The notes beneath the pieces were generated by a model that did no database searches, was not told the DNA's origin, and saw only the letters and a list, made by a program, of their open reading frames with translations. From assembly GCA_007449985.2 (NCBI GenBank), contig VIIQ02000085.1, positions 310,001 through 374,000 of the forward strand: a DNA stretch of 64,000 nucleotides. The letters run 5' to 3'. Position numbers and translations under genes: made by a program. The stretch is from Desmodesmus armatus. Lineage: Eukaryota > Chlorophyta > Chlorophyceae > Sphaeropleales > Scenedesmaceae. Numbering within the stretch: the first letter of the stretch is position 1; each line of letters starts with the position of its first letter. Below, piece after piece: positions 22,801 through 34,600 of the stretch.

Positions 22801-25398
22801 TGCCGCTCCGAGTGCATGAGGGGCAGCATGCCGTTGTTGTAGAGGCTGTCCTCCTTCAGCAGATTGATGATGTTGAAGCGGTATTGACGGCCAGCCCGCG
22901 TGTTTGACACTGAAAAGAAGAACCACTGCGTGTGCCCCCGTGTGTTGATGTCTGGCTGCAGGACAAGATCGTACTCATTTGGAGTCACCTGCGGGCAGCG
23001 ATGCAGCACAACAGGACACTGCCATTGCTCCGGGAGTACCATCCATGGCGAACAATATTGTACCACTTTGCAGCTTTTCTGCCGGCGTCCTGCACATGCA
23101 TAGGGGTGGCTCCATGACCACCGTGGTCACGCGTGACAGGCATTGTGCAGTGTGAGTCCGTGGTTGATACTATCCTGGTAGCACACCACTGGTATTGGGC
23201 TCACAGGCCCTGTTGTGCAGCAACAGGAACCTGCACAAGGAGCTTTCTCTTGTGGGGTCAACCGTGCTGGCGTGCTTCTTTACCTGTATGGCCCGTCTCA
23301 AGTTGCCGCTCTCAAACCTGCTTTCAAACACCAGTGTGGCATCAGAAGCTCCCTCAGGGGTGTACCAAGGAGCCAGGCCTGGCGCATACGCATAGTCAGC
23401 CACCACTGCCTGCTGCTGCCCTCCTGACTGACTGCACCCCATGTCCAGCCCGCCCTGCTGCACGTCCAAGCTCTTAGATGATGTCGTTGTCCTGCAGCTG
23501 CTGCCATTGCCAGATGCACACCCAGCTGGCGTGCAGTCGTCCCGCCCTGCTGCCGGCGCTGCGGGCTGCAAGCTGTCGTAGACCAGCCGGTTTATCAGTG
23601 GCTGCTCCATCTCCTCCCGCTCTGCTTGCCGGGCAGCTATGATAGCGGGCCCGTCTGCCTCTGCTGCTGCAGCCAGGGGCTCTGGCCAGGGAGGGGGGCA
23701 GCAGCTGCGGGGGTACAGCCGGGGTGGTACCAAGGGGCCCATACCTGACTGAGCTGCCATGCTGGGTGCTGCTGTGTCCTGCGCATCTGGCCGAGGGCAG
23801 TAGCCAGGCACATGCGTGCCGCCAAAGTCTGGACTTGACATGCCTGCATGACCAGCACGGCAAGCACACATAGTACATCAGCAGCTTGCAACATGCAATC
23901 GCATGGCACATACGTACTGCTGCTGTGTCTGCTTCGCTGCCTTGAGGCTGCCTGCTTGTCAGACTGCTGCAAGGTTGTGCCTGCTGGCGGTACTTGGGCT
24001 GCTGTGGAAGATCCCTTCATGCACTGTGCTCACCGTTGGGCCTGCTTTTTAGCGTGAAGCTGTGCCTGCCTGCCAATGCTGCTTGTAGGGGTGCCCCCGA
24101 GATTGGCCTACTACTTCCTGCCCCCATGGCTCCAGCAGCTGCTGCAGGGTCCAAGCCCAGGTACACCTGCCGCTTGTATGCTGCCAGTGCTGCAAGGGAG
24201 TTCAAGCTTGGGGCAGCGCTGCAGGAAAGCAGCACCCCAACGTTGCAGCATTATCAACATGTGTGCGCGCTTTGCCCGTACTTCACAGAGGCCAGGTTGC
24301 TGGCATGCAGTTGCAAGGTGGTGCCATGCAGTCGTCTGGCTGCAGTGATTGGAGTGCTCTGTGACAGGCCTGCATGCAGGCCATCCTAGAATGCACGAAT
24401 TGGTGCTGACCTGGAGGTGCTGCCACCTTGGTGCTGAGCAGCAGCTGCACCACTGGGGGTCCCTGCGCTGACCGCTTGAGACACAGAGGTTGATGATGAC
24501 AGCCCCGCTGAGCCTGACGTGGTGCTGCTGCCGCTGGTCTTTTGGCCGTTGAGGGAGCTTGCTGGTGAGCCTTGGTGGCTGAATGAGTATGACGAGGGCA
24601 CCTCATCCAGCAGCAGGAGGTCAGCTTCAACAGCGGGCATCCTCATGCGTGCTGTTGCTGCACTGCTCAGCTGCTGCAGCTCAGTCTGTGGAGGTGAGAT
24701 ACAGGTGCAGTTATGAGTAAGGTGATTTGATGCAGCTGGAAGGCTTCATGATGACAGCACTAGCCAACAAACAGTCCCATCCAATCTGCTGCTGCTGTTG
24801 TTCGGCACTCGAGGTTGGAGCCACAGCACACACGGCGGTGAATGTGCAAGCTGGTTTGACAGTATCCTCACCATCAGGTCTGCCATGGTGACAAGTTTAG
24901 TGATGTTGTGCTTGAGCCTCCCTACTGCATCGTCTGCGCATGCTCCATACACAACTGCATCTGGTGTGGGGGTCTGTCACCTCATTCACCCTTGAAACTG
25001 GGATCTTTACTTGTACAGTGTGACAAGAGACCAAATAACACACACCATGAAGCAACTGTCCAGATAATGCAGTGCACATGGCCAGCTGGTGTGCTTTTGA
25101 GCAGGTTAGTCATGGCAGTACATGCAACTTGTGATATAATGATAGGTGTGATCTGCTATGGTGCCGACTTGGTAGAGAAGACAACGTTTATTGCGGATGC
25201 AATATATTCACCCTCTCACCTCAATCTGTGGTCCTTCTTCCGCTGCTGATCCACGTGGAGTGAACTTGAAATCCAAGGTTGGAACTGCCGCTCAGATCCA
25301 GCCCACCTTTTCTGTCCAAAGGACCCACAATGCTGTCTCCGAGATCCAACAGCTCGTGACTCACCAGGCGTGGAGGCAGCAGCATGGGACATGAGCAT
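16839..25398 (-). CDS. cytosolic carboxypeptidase, M14 tubulin deglutamylase (CCP/Nna1 type)
   Basis: Zinc carboxypeptidase predicted to trim glutamates from tubulin or other proteins. Nineteen in-phase exons give 1,407 residues: 25398-25365, 25284-25220, 24973-24872, 24685-24411, 24218-24034, 23843-23284, 22988-22797, 22546-22355, 22166-21992, 21687-21575, 21324-21303, 21019-20883, 20587-20535, 20268-20091, 19859-19727, 19419-18499, 18314-18017, 17813-17736, 17349-16839. The CCP N-domain starts with FESRFESGNLRRAIQV (~390) and QPDINTRGHTQWFFFSV. The catalytic domain (~530-830) has ARVHPGETNSSW (Zn His/Glu), NPDGVVVGNYRC...LDLNR, CDLHGHSRR (third Zn His) and AFTMEASF (catalytic Glu, ~787). 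A long Ala/Ser/Gln tail follows. Introns 10 and 11 have GC donors around a 22-nt microexon. The FESRF block resembles CCP1-4 more than CCP5. The extreme 5' exon is the least certain part. Confidence 0.9.
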
Positions 25399-25438
25399 CG
25401 CTTGCCGCTGCTCAACAGCACACACCTGAAGCAGTAGC

Positions 25439-28149
25439 ATGTGTGCAGCAGCAGAGATGGAGCAAGACCCCGAGCAAGAGCAAGCTCCCGGCTCTCAGCT
25501 TGAGCAGGATCTGCAGCTGTGCAAACAGTTCCTTGCAGAGTCTCAGGACGATGTGTGCAAGCTGCAAGCAGAGGCTTGCTCACAAACGCGCACTATCTCC
25601 CAGCTGCAGCAGGAGCTGCATAGCTCACGCGAGCTCAACAAGCAGCTGCAGCAGCATTTGGCTGCAGACACACAAGCAGCAGAAGCAAAGCTAGCAGCCG
25701 CCAACGCACAGCTGGCCGCTACCAAGCAGCAGCTGCAGGATGCAAAGCAGGCGTTGGTGGCTATGCAAAAGGCGATGCGGGAGCTGCAGGCACAGCAACA
25801 GCAGCAGGGGGATCAGTGGGCAGTGCATGCCGAAGAGGCTGCTGGAAAGCTTGCAGCTGTCAAGGCTGCGCACACAGCAGGTCAGTGAGCTGTCGTGCTG
25901 TGAACGTCTGTGATGTGATCTGCACAGGGACTTTGCTCCTGGTCACATGCGCACAGCGTGTGTGCAGGGTATGACACTGCGCTTGCATCATGCTGAGGCT
26001 TTGAGCGATCGAGTAGCACAACCGAGCATGGCCATATCGGGTGCACCCAGGATGCACCTTGTGCGTCTCTCAACATGTAGATCACCTTCTGCTGTGGTGA
26101 GCCCTCTTCAAGCCAAGCAGCCGCACCAACACCGCAACATACCGTTGTTGTGTTTGCCCTCCCAGCCAAGGCTGAGCTCAAGCGGGTACAGGCAGCAGCT
26201 GAGCAGCAGGCAGCAGTCATGGCGGCGGAGCTGGCAGCAGCACATGCAGCTGAGAGATCAGCACGTGCTGAGGCCAGCAAGGCACGTTCAGCCCATGCCA
26301 GCTGCAGCTGCGAACTAGCTGATGCACAACAGGAGCTGGTGCAGGTGTGCGGCGCTGGCAGTATTGTATTGTACAGGGTTCTGCGGGTGCATGTCATGCT
26401 GTGTCACACCCGTGCTTGTGACTTTGTGCTGCCATGTGCCTCTTCTTGTGGTGCTGTTGTCCGGTCAGCACTGCAGGACTTGCTTGCTGCTAGTGTGCTG
26501 GCACATGGAGTTCAGAAACGCAACACATCCCAGCATGACAGCATTTGCTACAGTGAATATTTGTTTGTGATAGTGCGGCTTGGGACATGCGACAAGTAGA
26601 TGACCGCCAATATGCGTGTGCTGCACATAGCGTCCTGCATTTTGATGCCCCTCCCTGCCCCGTCGTGCAGTGTCGTGAGCAGCTGCGGGTGCTGAGTGGT
26701 CTGCGCAGTGAGCTAGCCGTCCTGCAGTCAGCCCTCACACAGCAGAAGCGGCAGCAGCAGCAGCACAAGGTGCAGGAGGCTTGCGCCCAAGCTGACCGGC
26801 AGCAGGAGGTGAGGGAGCACAGCATGGCACAGCAGGCAAGGGTGACCAAAAACCAGTAGCCGTCATGGGCAGCGCAGGCACAACTGCACATGCCTGGTGC
26901 ATGTGCACCCAGTGCCATCAATTGATGCTGCTCCTGCATCATCAAAGCAACAGCAGAGAGCTGATGGGTGCTGTCGGTCTACAGGCACGTGTCGACTGTA
27001 TCGGCCAGCGGCCCTCTTGTGTCTCTGGCTACTCTTTAGTACTCCTTGTCTGATTGCATAGCGCTGCTGTGTTGACGCCTGCAGCAATGCCAGCTGCAGC
27101 AGGAGCTCAGCAGCTGCAAGGAGGCGCTAGCAGAAGCTCAGCAGGAGGTGGCCCGCCTGGAAGTAGACAGTAGGCAGTTAGAGGCTATCCGGCGCAGCAC
27201 CACACCCAACCCACCACCCTGCAGCAGCCGCATCCCACTGCCACCCTCCGCAGCACGCCCAGCAACAGCTGCAGGGAACTATGCCTCTCCTACATCGGCA
27301 GGAGGGGCAGCAGGGGAGGGCAGGCTGCCACAACAACAGCACCCGCAGCAGCAGCAGCAGCCTCAGATGTGGCTGGCAGCACCTGCGGTTGTGGTGCAGC
27401 AGTGCAGCACGAGCAGCAGAGGCGGCAGCAGCAGCAATGGCGGCAGCAGCAGTGGGGGCAGCAGCCCTTGCAGGAGCGGCATACCCGCGCTGCCACTGGG
27501 GCCCCGCCCCCACACAGCTGCACCAGCGCTCAGCAGCTGCTGTGATGGTGGCAGGAAGGCGCCATCCCCGCCTCCTGTGTTCCTTCCAGACCCGCCAGCC
27601 TCTCGGGTAGGGTCTTGCCACACATCTGCTGGACATACCCCCAGGTCAACCACTTCCGAGGGCCCTGCAGATCCTGCTGCGTCCAGTGTGCTGATCACAC
27701 CAAGGCGTGCGTCAGAGGCCGCTGCCGCTGCTGCTGTGCCGGGGTTCTCCCGGGCTTCGGCTGGGGGTGTGCTGCATAGAGACCTGGCAGCACTGCGGCG
27801 CCTGTCGGGCCACGGCTCTCCTGGCAAACACCCCCAGCCAGCTCCAGCAGCAGCGGAACAAGGTGTGCCTGCAGGGCTGGTGGCACAGCAGGGCAGTGCA
27901 GGAGGGGCCCCTGGTGCTGCCGCAAGCACCAGCAGGCCGGCAGCGGCAGCGGCAGCGACGGCAACAGCAGCAGCAGTGGGGCCTGGCAGTAGCCCGTCCA
28001 TGCGGCGCCGAACATGGACTGCGGCGGGTGCGGCTGTGCCGCTGCTGCAGGCGCTGACCTCACCACGGCTGGGTGGAGCTGTGGAGGCGGACAAGGGTGC
28101 GGCTGCAGCCACTACACCAGGCTATCGGGCAAGCATGCCTGGTCCTTGA
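25439..28149 (+). CDS. coiled-coil protein with low-complexity C-terminal half
   Basis: Unrecognised 607-residue protein. Exons 25439-25880, 26166-26344, 26671-26808 and 27085-28149 join in phase. Residues ~15-290 are a near-continuous heptad-rich coiled coil of Leu/Gln/Ala/Glu: LQLCKQFLAESQDDV, LQQELHSSRELNKQLQQHL, ELKRVQAAAEQQ, LRVLSGLRSELAVLQSAL, LQQELSSCKEALAEAQQEVA. The remaining ~300 residues are Pro/Ser/Gly/Ala-rich and probably disordered, with scattered PSPP/SPR-like sites that could be kinase targets. It is head-to-head with the tubulin carboxypeptidase; a shared cilium or centriole role is tempting but only inference. ATG 25439 is first; ATG 25457 (MEQDPEQEQ) is an alternative that would leave more room for the neighbour's leader. 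Confidence 0.75.
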
Positions 28150-29144
28150 TCGCATGGGAGGAAACAGGGGATACTGCAAGCTCTCCAGGCTGGTCTGTTC
28201 AAGCCGGTACTGTGTCAGCACTGGCTGACTAAGGGCCGTCAGAGGGGCTGACAGTGGCAGTCTGGCCACCACAAAGCATGCAGTTTGGCGTGTTGTTGGG
28301 GTAGCTTGTTGTGAGGCCCGCAGTGTCAGGCATTCACTGCTGAACTGAGTAATTGAGTGGGTGTACGGCCAGTAGGCAGGCCTTTTATGCTACTATGTAC
28401 ATGCAGTTAGGTTGGGTTCTGCAATGTGCATGCGCTCGCTCCTGTACAGCTGCAGCAAATGTCTTGTTAACTTGTGCGCGCTGAGTGTCAGCATGACCCT
28501 GCTCAGATTGAAGCGGTCCATGTGACAGCATGTCTTGGAGCATGTCTTGCATTGGTAGTATTGATCAGCTAGTCTCTAGCTGGTACGGTAGCTGGTGGCT
28601 GCTGCCTTGCAGCTTGGAGAGGTGTTTGTTTCAGCCATGAGGGTCTTGCTTGCTTGGTTCTGCCCATCTGACCTATTTGGTGGGCAGCGGCATTGCTGGT
28701 GGTGATCACAAGCAAGGCTTGCATGAGCAAATGAGATAATGTTTGGCTGGTTCGAACCTGGTCACCATGTCTTAGTATGCCAGTGGTGTTCCCGTTGCTG
28801 AGCCAAGGGCGGCCGATGGCATACTTTATACAAGCTTGCTACTTCAGTCAAGCTTGGCAGGATTTGAATGTCCGACATTGTGACAATGTGACACGAATGT
28901 GACAAATCCCATGCCACAAGTGGCCAACACATGACAATCAGCAGCATGCGCTGCACATGGCTTGTCATTGGCCAATCACCCCCACACAACAGCACAATAA
29001 CACACATCAAACAAAACTGCAGCAAACCAGATTGCACACCAAACAACACATACGCTGCTGCTCTACAGGGTGTGGATTCCAACACCACAAGGGACACTGA
29101 CACAGCATGGCAGATGGCTACGCAAACCAACAAGGCAGCCACAG
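28150..29144. other. intergenic stretch between convergent genes
   Basis: 3' sides of the coiled-coil gene (+) and the six-cysteine gene (-). A tRNA-like GGTTCGAACC at 28749 has no cloverleaf around it. No gene was seen. Confidence 0.45.
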
Positions 29145-31256
29145 CTACGGCTGTTTCTGCTGCTGCTGCTGCTGCTGCTGCTCTTTGTCCGATATCAGTT
29201 TGCACACTTGTGCGCATTCTGACAGGCAATACTGTCTTGACCTGAACCCATCCTTGAAGACAACGATCTCCCTCCGCATTGAGATCGGACCCAAACCTGG
29301 CGCGCCTGTGTACAGCAGCAGGTGGCAGGAAGGGCAAGGGGCAGGGCCAAAACGGCGTAAGGATGACTTAGCAACCAGTCACAGTGTGGTGCATGTGCTG
29401 CATCAAGTGATCAAGCAAGTTGCCCCCAACCCTACCCCACCCCCCAGGTGGCGCCGGGGTTGGTAGCATGAACACTGCATGGCATCTGATCTGCCACCAG
29501 GGTCCAAACACCAGCTGACAGACCAGCTGCAAGACACTATGGGTCACCACCGTCAAAATCCCCACAACACGGTGGCACCAATGCAAATACTATAAATCCC
29601 AGTAGTACTATGTTTGCAGGAACGAGAATTGCAAGTTGACTGCTCAATGATCTGGGATAAGCCACAAAGCATCATGAGCTAAGACAACAATGCTGTGACA
29701 CCTTCATCCAGGGTGTGAGGGTGCTGCCAGCATGTGTGACCTTGGGACCAAACGAACCGAAATGCCGGATTCAGGGCTGCTGCGGCTGCACCGCCATTGC
29801 CCCGCTCACCCTCTCCACCCCGGATGCATGTGGGCACGCAGCGCCTAGTGCAGCCCTCGATCTGCTTCCTGTTGGTGCCCTGCATCAAACTGCTCAGGGG
29901 CGGCCCCTGCTGTTCACCTGCAGTGCACAACAGCAGCACGCATGGGAGGGACAGGAGCGGGCAGAGGGCTGTGTCAGCCACAGGCCACCTGCACATACGA
30001 ATACGTACGATGCAAGCAGGTGGCACAGCAGGTGCAGCCTGGGATCATATGCAGTGATTGATCCACTGCTTTGGGGTTGATTTGACCTGAACTCCACACT
30101 CTGGGTAATGTTCTCATTGCTCTTGGCTTTGCAGCGAGGCTATGAAGTGCCGGCACACACATCTGGTGCTGGTCACCCGCATGCATGTCGACTGGTGTTT
30201 TATCTCAACCTGGTTGCTGCAGCTATGCCCAGTTGGGTTGGGTTGGGTTAGTATGTAGGTGCGCAGTTGAATAAAATCTGGTGGGCTTATAATTTGAGAT
30301 TGCATCACCCTAGGCGCTGAGCCCAGACCGCACTGCGCTGCCGCCGCCGCCGCTGCTGCCGCTGCTGCCGCTGCTGCTGTTGTGACGTGCATGCCGCCTC
30401 TGTAAAAACAGGCAGTGGCCAGCAAGGCTGGGGGCTTGCTACCAGGCTGGCGAGTACCATGGGGTGGTCATCATGCCCTCACAACCTGGTGGACCCACAG
30501 CTGAACGCCGTCTGAGGGTGGCATGGCTGCACAGCCTCACCTGCTGCTGACAGCTCGCTGGGCACATTGCCTTCTGACTGTATGCTGCTCTCCAACAGCT
30601 CAGCAGCACCTGCCGGCAGCAGTAGCACCTGCAAAAAAGCACAAAGCAACACAGCAAGTATATCATCTGAGCCCCCTCTGGTACCCCCCCCCCCCCCCCC
30701 AAAACAACTGCTTTAAGCAATGTTGCACAAGCTGGTATTGCAGTAACCCGCACACCCGCCCTGTGCCCCCCCCCCACACACACATACAGACAAAAGCAGG
30801 CAATGGCATGCGGTGGGTAGTCCCCAAGGAGGCAAGCCGGTGATGTTGCAAGGCAATGTAGCTTCACCACAAGCAAGTTGAAGCTCGGAGGCGACATCAC
30901 TTGAAGGTTTCTGCCCTGGGGCTTGGAAGGAACTGGTTACAACAGCTACGGTTGCTCACCTGAAGCTGCAGGACAAATGCCGCAAACAACACCAGCAGCC
31001 TGGCTGGGTCAATGTGCCTGACTTGGTAGCTGTGCCACTGTTGCTGCTGCTGCAGCTGTTGCTGGTGCCAGCCTGTCCACCTCCATTGGAGAAGGCTGTC
31101 CATCTGCTGCACAAGCTGGCACGGCAGCTGCTGCGGGTGTGGCTGAGGTGGTGTACCACTAGCTTGGGCACAGCAAGATGGTGTCGCCAGTGAACCTGTG
31201 GGGCGCTGTTGCCTCTGCAAACAGGTGGTGCGGTGCTGCAGTGCTGCTGCAGACAT
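29145..31256 (-). CDS. six-cysteine protein resembling a plant/algal plastid family of unknown function
   Basis: Five exons: 31256-30960, 30628-30541, 30397-30309 (or 30399), 29909-29810, 29305-29145; 244 residues. The conserved core is split across the last intron: NRKQIEGCTRRCVPTCIRGG, then GAPGLGPISMRREIVVFKDG and FRSRQYCLSECAQVC. From memory, land-plant plastid proteins share CTRKCVPTCIRGG-like and VVFKxGFRSRxYCLxEC-like blocks; their role is not known to me. Three cysteines in each half suggest disulfides or a metal site. The N-terminal ~75 residues (MSAAALQHRTTCLQRQQRPT...) look like a transit peptide, followed by a hydrophobic stretch, ARLLVLFAAFVLQLQVLLLP, that may be a thylakoid-lumen signal or membrane anchor. 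The C-terminus ends in eight CAG-coded Gln, then KQP. The exon 3 acceptor is uncertain and changes an Ala run into Gln/Arg. Confidence 0.75.
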
Positions 31257-31638
31257 CTGTGGGCAGTGGGTAGTACCGGGAATGGTGCTGGATGGTGGTT
31301 TCTTGTGTGACAACGCTGGGTCCGTGATGTGACAGGGACTGGATGTTGGATTGTGGGACTCAGTGAGCGACTGCTGTGCCGCGATCTGAGTGGGCCAGTC
31401 GATGCTGAGAGTCGAGGGTTTGAGCAGGCAACGAACCCAAAAAATACAGTTGTGTTTCAAGTAATGATGGCGGAACATCCTGCCCAATTCAAGCCGAAAA
31501 CAACACAACACCCTGTCATTCTCACTTGCCGCTCCTAATTCCTTCCGGCATCTCGTCTCCCCCCATCAGAAGCGGATCACGTTGGGTTGAATTATCAGAG
31601 GCAGACATGACGCCACAGCCGAGCTAGTCGACAGCAAA
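31257..31638. promoter_or_regulatory. shared 5' region of the six-Cys gene (-) and the LisH gene (+)
   Basis: The two starts are 382 bases apart and divergent, so both promoters lie here. The minus-strand frame stays open to 31511, so a longer N-terminus is possible. Confidence 0.4.
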
Positions 31639-34600
31639 ATGGACGCACAGCAGGCACAGCCCCTGCCCACAATCAGGTGCCTGTTGCCAGACTACACGGA
31701 CGAAAATGTTTATTGCTTCATCCTACAGTACCTCAAGTCGAAAGGCTTCACACACACGGCCTCGGCCTTCTGCCTCGAGCTCAAGAGCTGCCGAGGCTTC
31801 TCCACAGACCGCTACCAGGATGTATCAGAGGTGGGTGAAGTCTTTATGCCGCTGACCAGCCGTCTCGGGCCCTCTTCCTTGATGGTGTCCCACAACAACA
31901 ACACCAACCACCCCCATCCATCTGCCCGCGCTTCTGCAGGAGGAGCTCCGGGCGCACCTGGGATGCCTGTTGATGCGCCAGGCTGCTGGACCAGCAGCAC
32001 CAGCAGCAATACAAGTCGGACCTCTGCCAGCAGGTTGGTATCCAGGGTGGCCCATGGTGCTGTTGCCTCTCCAGGCAACCAACTGCACTGCTGCGTTCCA
32101 TAACATGTGTGTGCGTGCACGGTGTGTGGAGACTACCAGCTTGCAGCTGAGTCATGAATGCACGATCCTATACCTGGTGTGTGTGGCAGTTGCCCTTGGT
32201 GGTGTTTTTTTTTTGGGGGGCTGGTCTTGTTTGCCGGTCTTGCTGCAGGTTTTTCTTGCAGGTGTGTCTTCCCAGTTCATCCCGTGTGGAGAGTACCGCT
32301 CAGCGGTGAAAGTATCCACTTGTAACAACCTCCCCCCCCCCCCCCAAAATAACAGCACATGCTGGCCAAAGCAGTGACGTGCGTGCGTGGCATCATGCAA
32401 CCGAAACCATTTCAATCAATGGTATCAACTTCTGCTGGGCATGTCAGGCGTGTTGAGCCCGACAAGAACCTGGCATCTTGCCTCACTCTCCTCATATACC
32501 TGCTGCTGTTGCCCGCTCCTGCTGCAGTCAACAACACACGGCATGCAGCTGCGGCTTTCACCAACGAGCCTCCTGCAGGCCAACCTGCCGGCCACAGCAG
32601 GCGCAACCAGCACCAGCATGGCGCAGCACAACAGCAGCAACAGCACCAGCAGCAGCAGCAGCAGGTCGAGGTGTCCCCCGCAGCCCCGGGCAACACCTCA
32701 GGGCTGCCCTCCCCCATGGACATTGACAACGGTGCCCTTAGACGCCCTGACCAGACCCAGCACAAGCTGCAGCAGCAGCAACAGCTGGCTGTGGCCCCTG
32801 CTGCCCAGGCTGCGGGAGGGCACAGGCTGAAGGCGAAGCAGGCAGGTGCAGCAGCAAAGGGCAGGCCCACTGACCAGCGTGCAGCAGCTCCTCAGCAGCG
32901 CCAGCAGCAGCACAAGCAGCAGCAGCACAAGCAGCAGCGCCAGCAGCAGCCGCCTGCAGAGCATGTGGAGAGGCCTGCTGACCTGCCTCCCCCTGCCTTT
33001 GACCCCCAGTCACAGCAGCCCGAGCAGCAGCAGCACAAGCAGCAGCAGCGTGCTGAGGTCCCCTCCAATGGCAAGCTGGCAGCACTTCAGCTACCGGGGG
33101 GTGCTGCAGCTACACGGCAACCGCAGCAGACAGGCCCAACCCTAGGGAAGGATGTGCTGAAGACTGTCGTAAGCTCAACTGCTGCCGCAGCAACAGCAGC
33201 AGCTGCTGCTGCCGCCGCTGTGGCCTCTCCCGCGGTGGCTGCAGAAGGTGACGCACCCCACCCTGCAGCCCCCACACCGGCAGCAGCAGGCGATGGTGTG
33301 CTGCAGGTGCAGCAGGAGCAGCATGTGCAGGAGCGGCAGGAACAGGAGCCAGAGCAGCAGCAGCAGCAGGGGCCAGAGCAGGAGAATGATGCAGCAGGAG
33401 AGGGACGTGGGGCACTCTCATCCCACGGCAGCCACCTTCCACAGGGCCAGGACGAACAGCAACACTTGGACCAGCAGCACCAGCGCCAGCAGCAGCAAGA
33501 CGCCGCAGCACAGCAGCAGGAAAGCACGCCACGCGCTATGGCCACACCACGTGCCGTTGGGGCCGCTGCCGCCGCCGCCGCCGCTGCTGCTGGCACTCCC
33601 GGCTTTGTGCGCCAATCCAGCCTGGCTACTGCAGGTGAGCCTCGACGCCAACAATCAGCACACACATCAGCTATGCAGGCACTGAATCAGCACAAATAAT
33701 TTTCTTTTGAACCTGTTACAGCAGCCAAGTCAGGGTTTGTATACCAACACAAGCTAGTGGGTACCCAAGTTGTGCTTTCAGGCTTGTGAGTGTTACGCGT
33801 GTGGGGAGTACTTTCACACAGGCCACGCTGGGACCCCAACACCAACTGAAAAAGCCAGAATGACTCACGGGGTGCCAGCATCACACTTGAAGACAGCGGC
33901 TGCCCGCTTCTTGTTGAACCTGTGGCGTCCTAGCTTGCACACAGCAATGCCCTGGGCGTCACCTCTTCTCGCTTGCACTGCATCATTCAAGCACCACCAC
34001 AGGGTGGTGCGGGTACCGTGGCTGCCCCCCCCCCCCCCCGGATCACCTGCACCCATAGCTTGCATAGTTGTAGTGCTGATTATGAGATGCCCTGCTGGCG
34101 CATTGCTGTGTGCACCCTAGGGCGTCCTGGGTTGTGTCAGCTGCAACGCACCCACTCCGCAATGACACGATGCAAAACATCTCCATGTGCCTTGCTGGCC
34201 CTGTCTTTGTCCTTTCCAGACGTCCTGGACTTTGAGGGGGAGGTGGAGGAAGATGCAGGCACACCTCCAGGCCCTGACCCAGACGCCCTTGCCGCAGATG
34301 CAGCAGCAGACGCAGCAGCAGCAGCAGCAGCAGGGACAGCGGCAACTGGCGAGGAGGCGGGTGATGCCACAGCTGCAGACATGGATGCGTACGATGAGGG
34401 GGGCGGCAACTACAGCGCTGGTGGTGAGGGTAGTGTGGACGAGGATATGCAGACAGATGCAGCAGCAGGGGATGATGAGGCGCTTGACGTGGCAGCCGCT
34501 TGCGCTGCTGCGGCCAGCCAGCTGCAGGCATTAGAGGAGAGTGACGGGCTGCTGCCTGACCCTGGGTCGATCCAGACCGATGCTGCTGCCGCTGAGGAGG

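Noticed and set aside
28735..28775. tRNA-like T-loop GGTTCGAACC
   Set aside because: No acceptor, D or anticodon stem can be folded around it on either strand, and the flanking bases do not pair as a T-stem.
28762..29337. 191-codon minus-strand open frame
   Set aside because: It overlaps the last exon of the six-cysteine gene in another frame; the real exon (29305-29145) is the one that continues the conserved core.
30231..30250. TTGGG repeats resembling telomeric DNA
   Set aside because: Only three and a half TTGGG units, different from the plant (TTTAGGG) or Chlamydomonas (TTTTAGGG) telomere, and within an intron.
30660..30790. poly-C tracts as a regulatory element
   Set aside because: Similar C or G runs occur at 3038, 32335, 34026, 62252 and 63147 in unrelated contexts; they look like general simple-sequence expansion in this genome.
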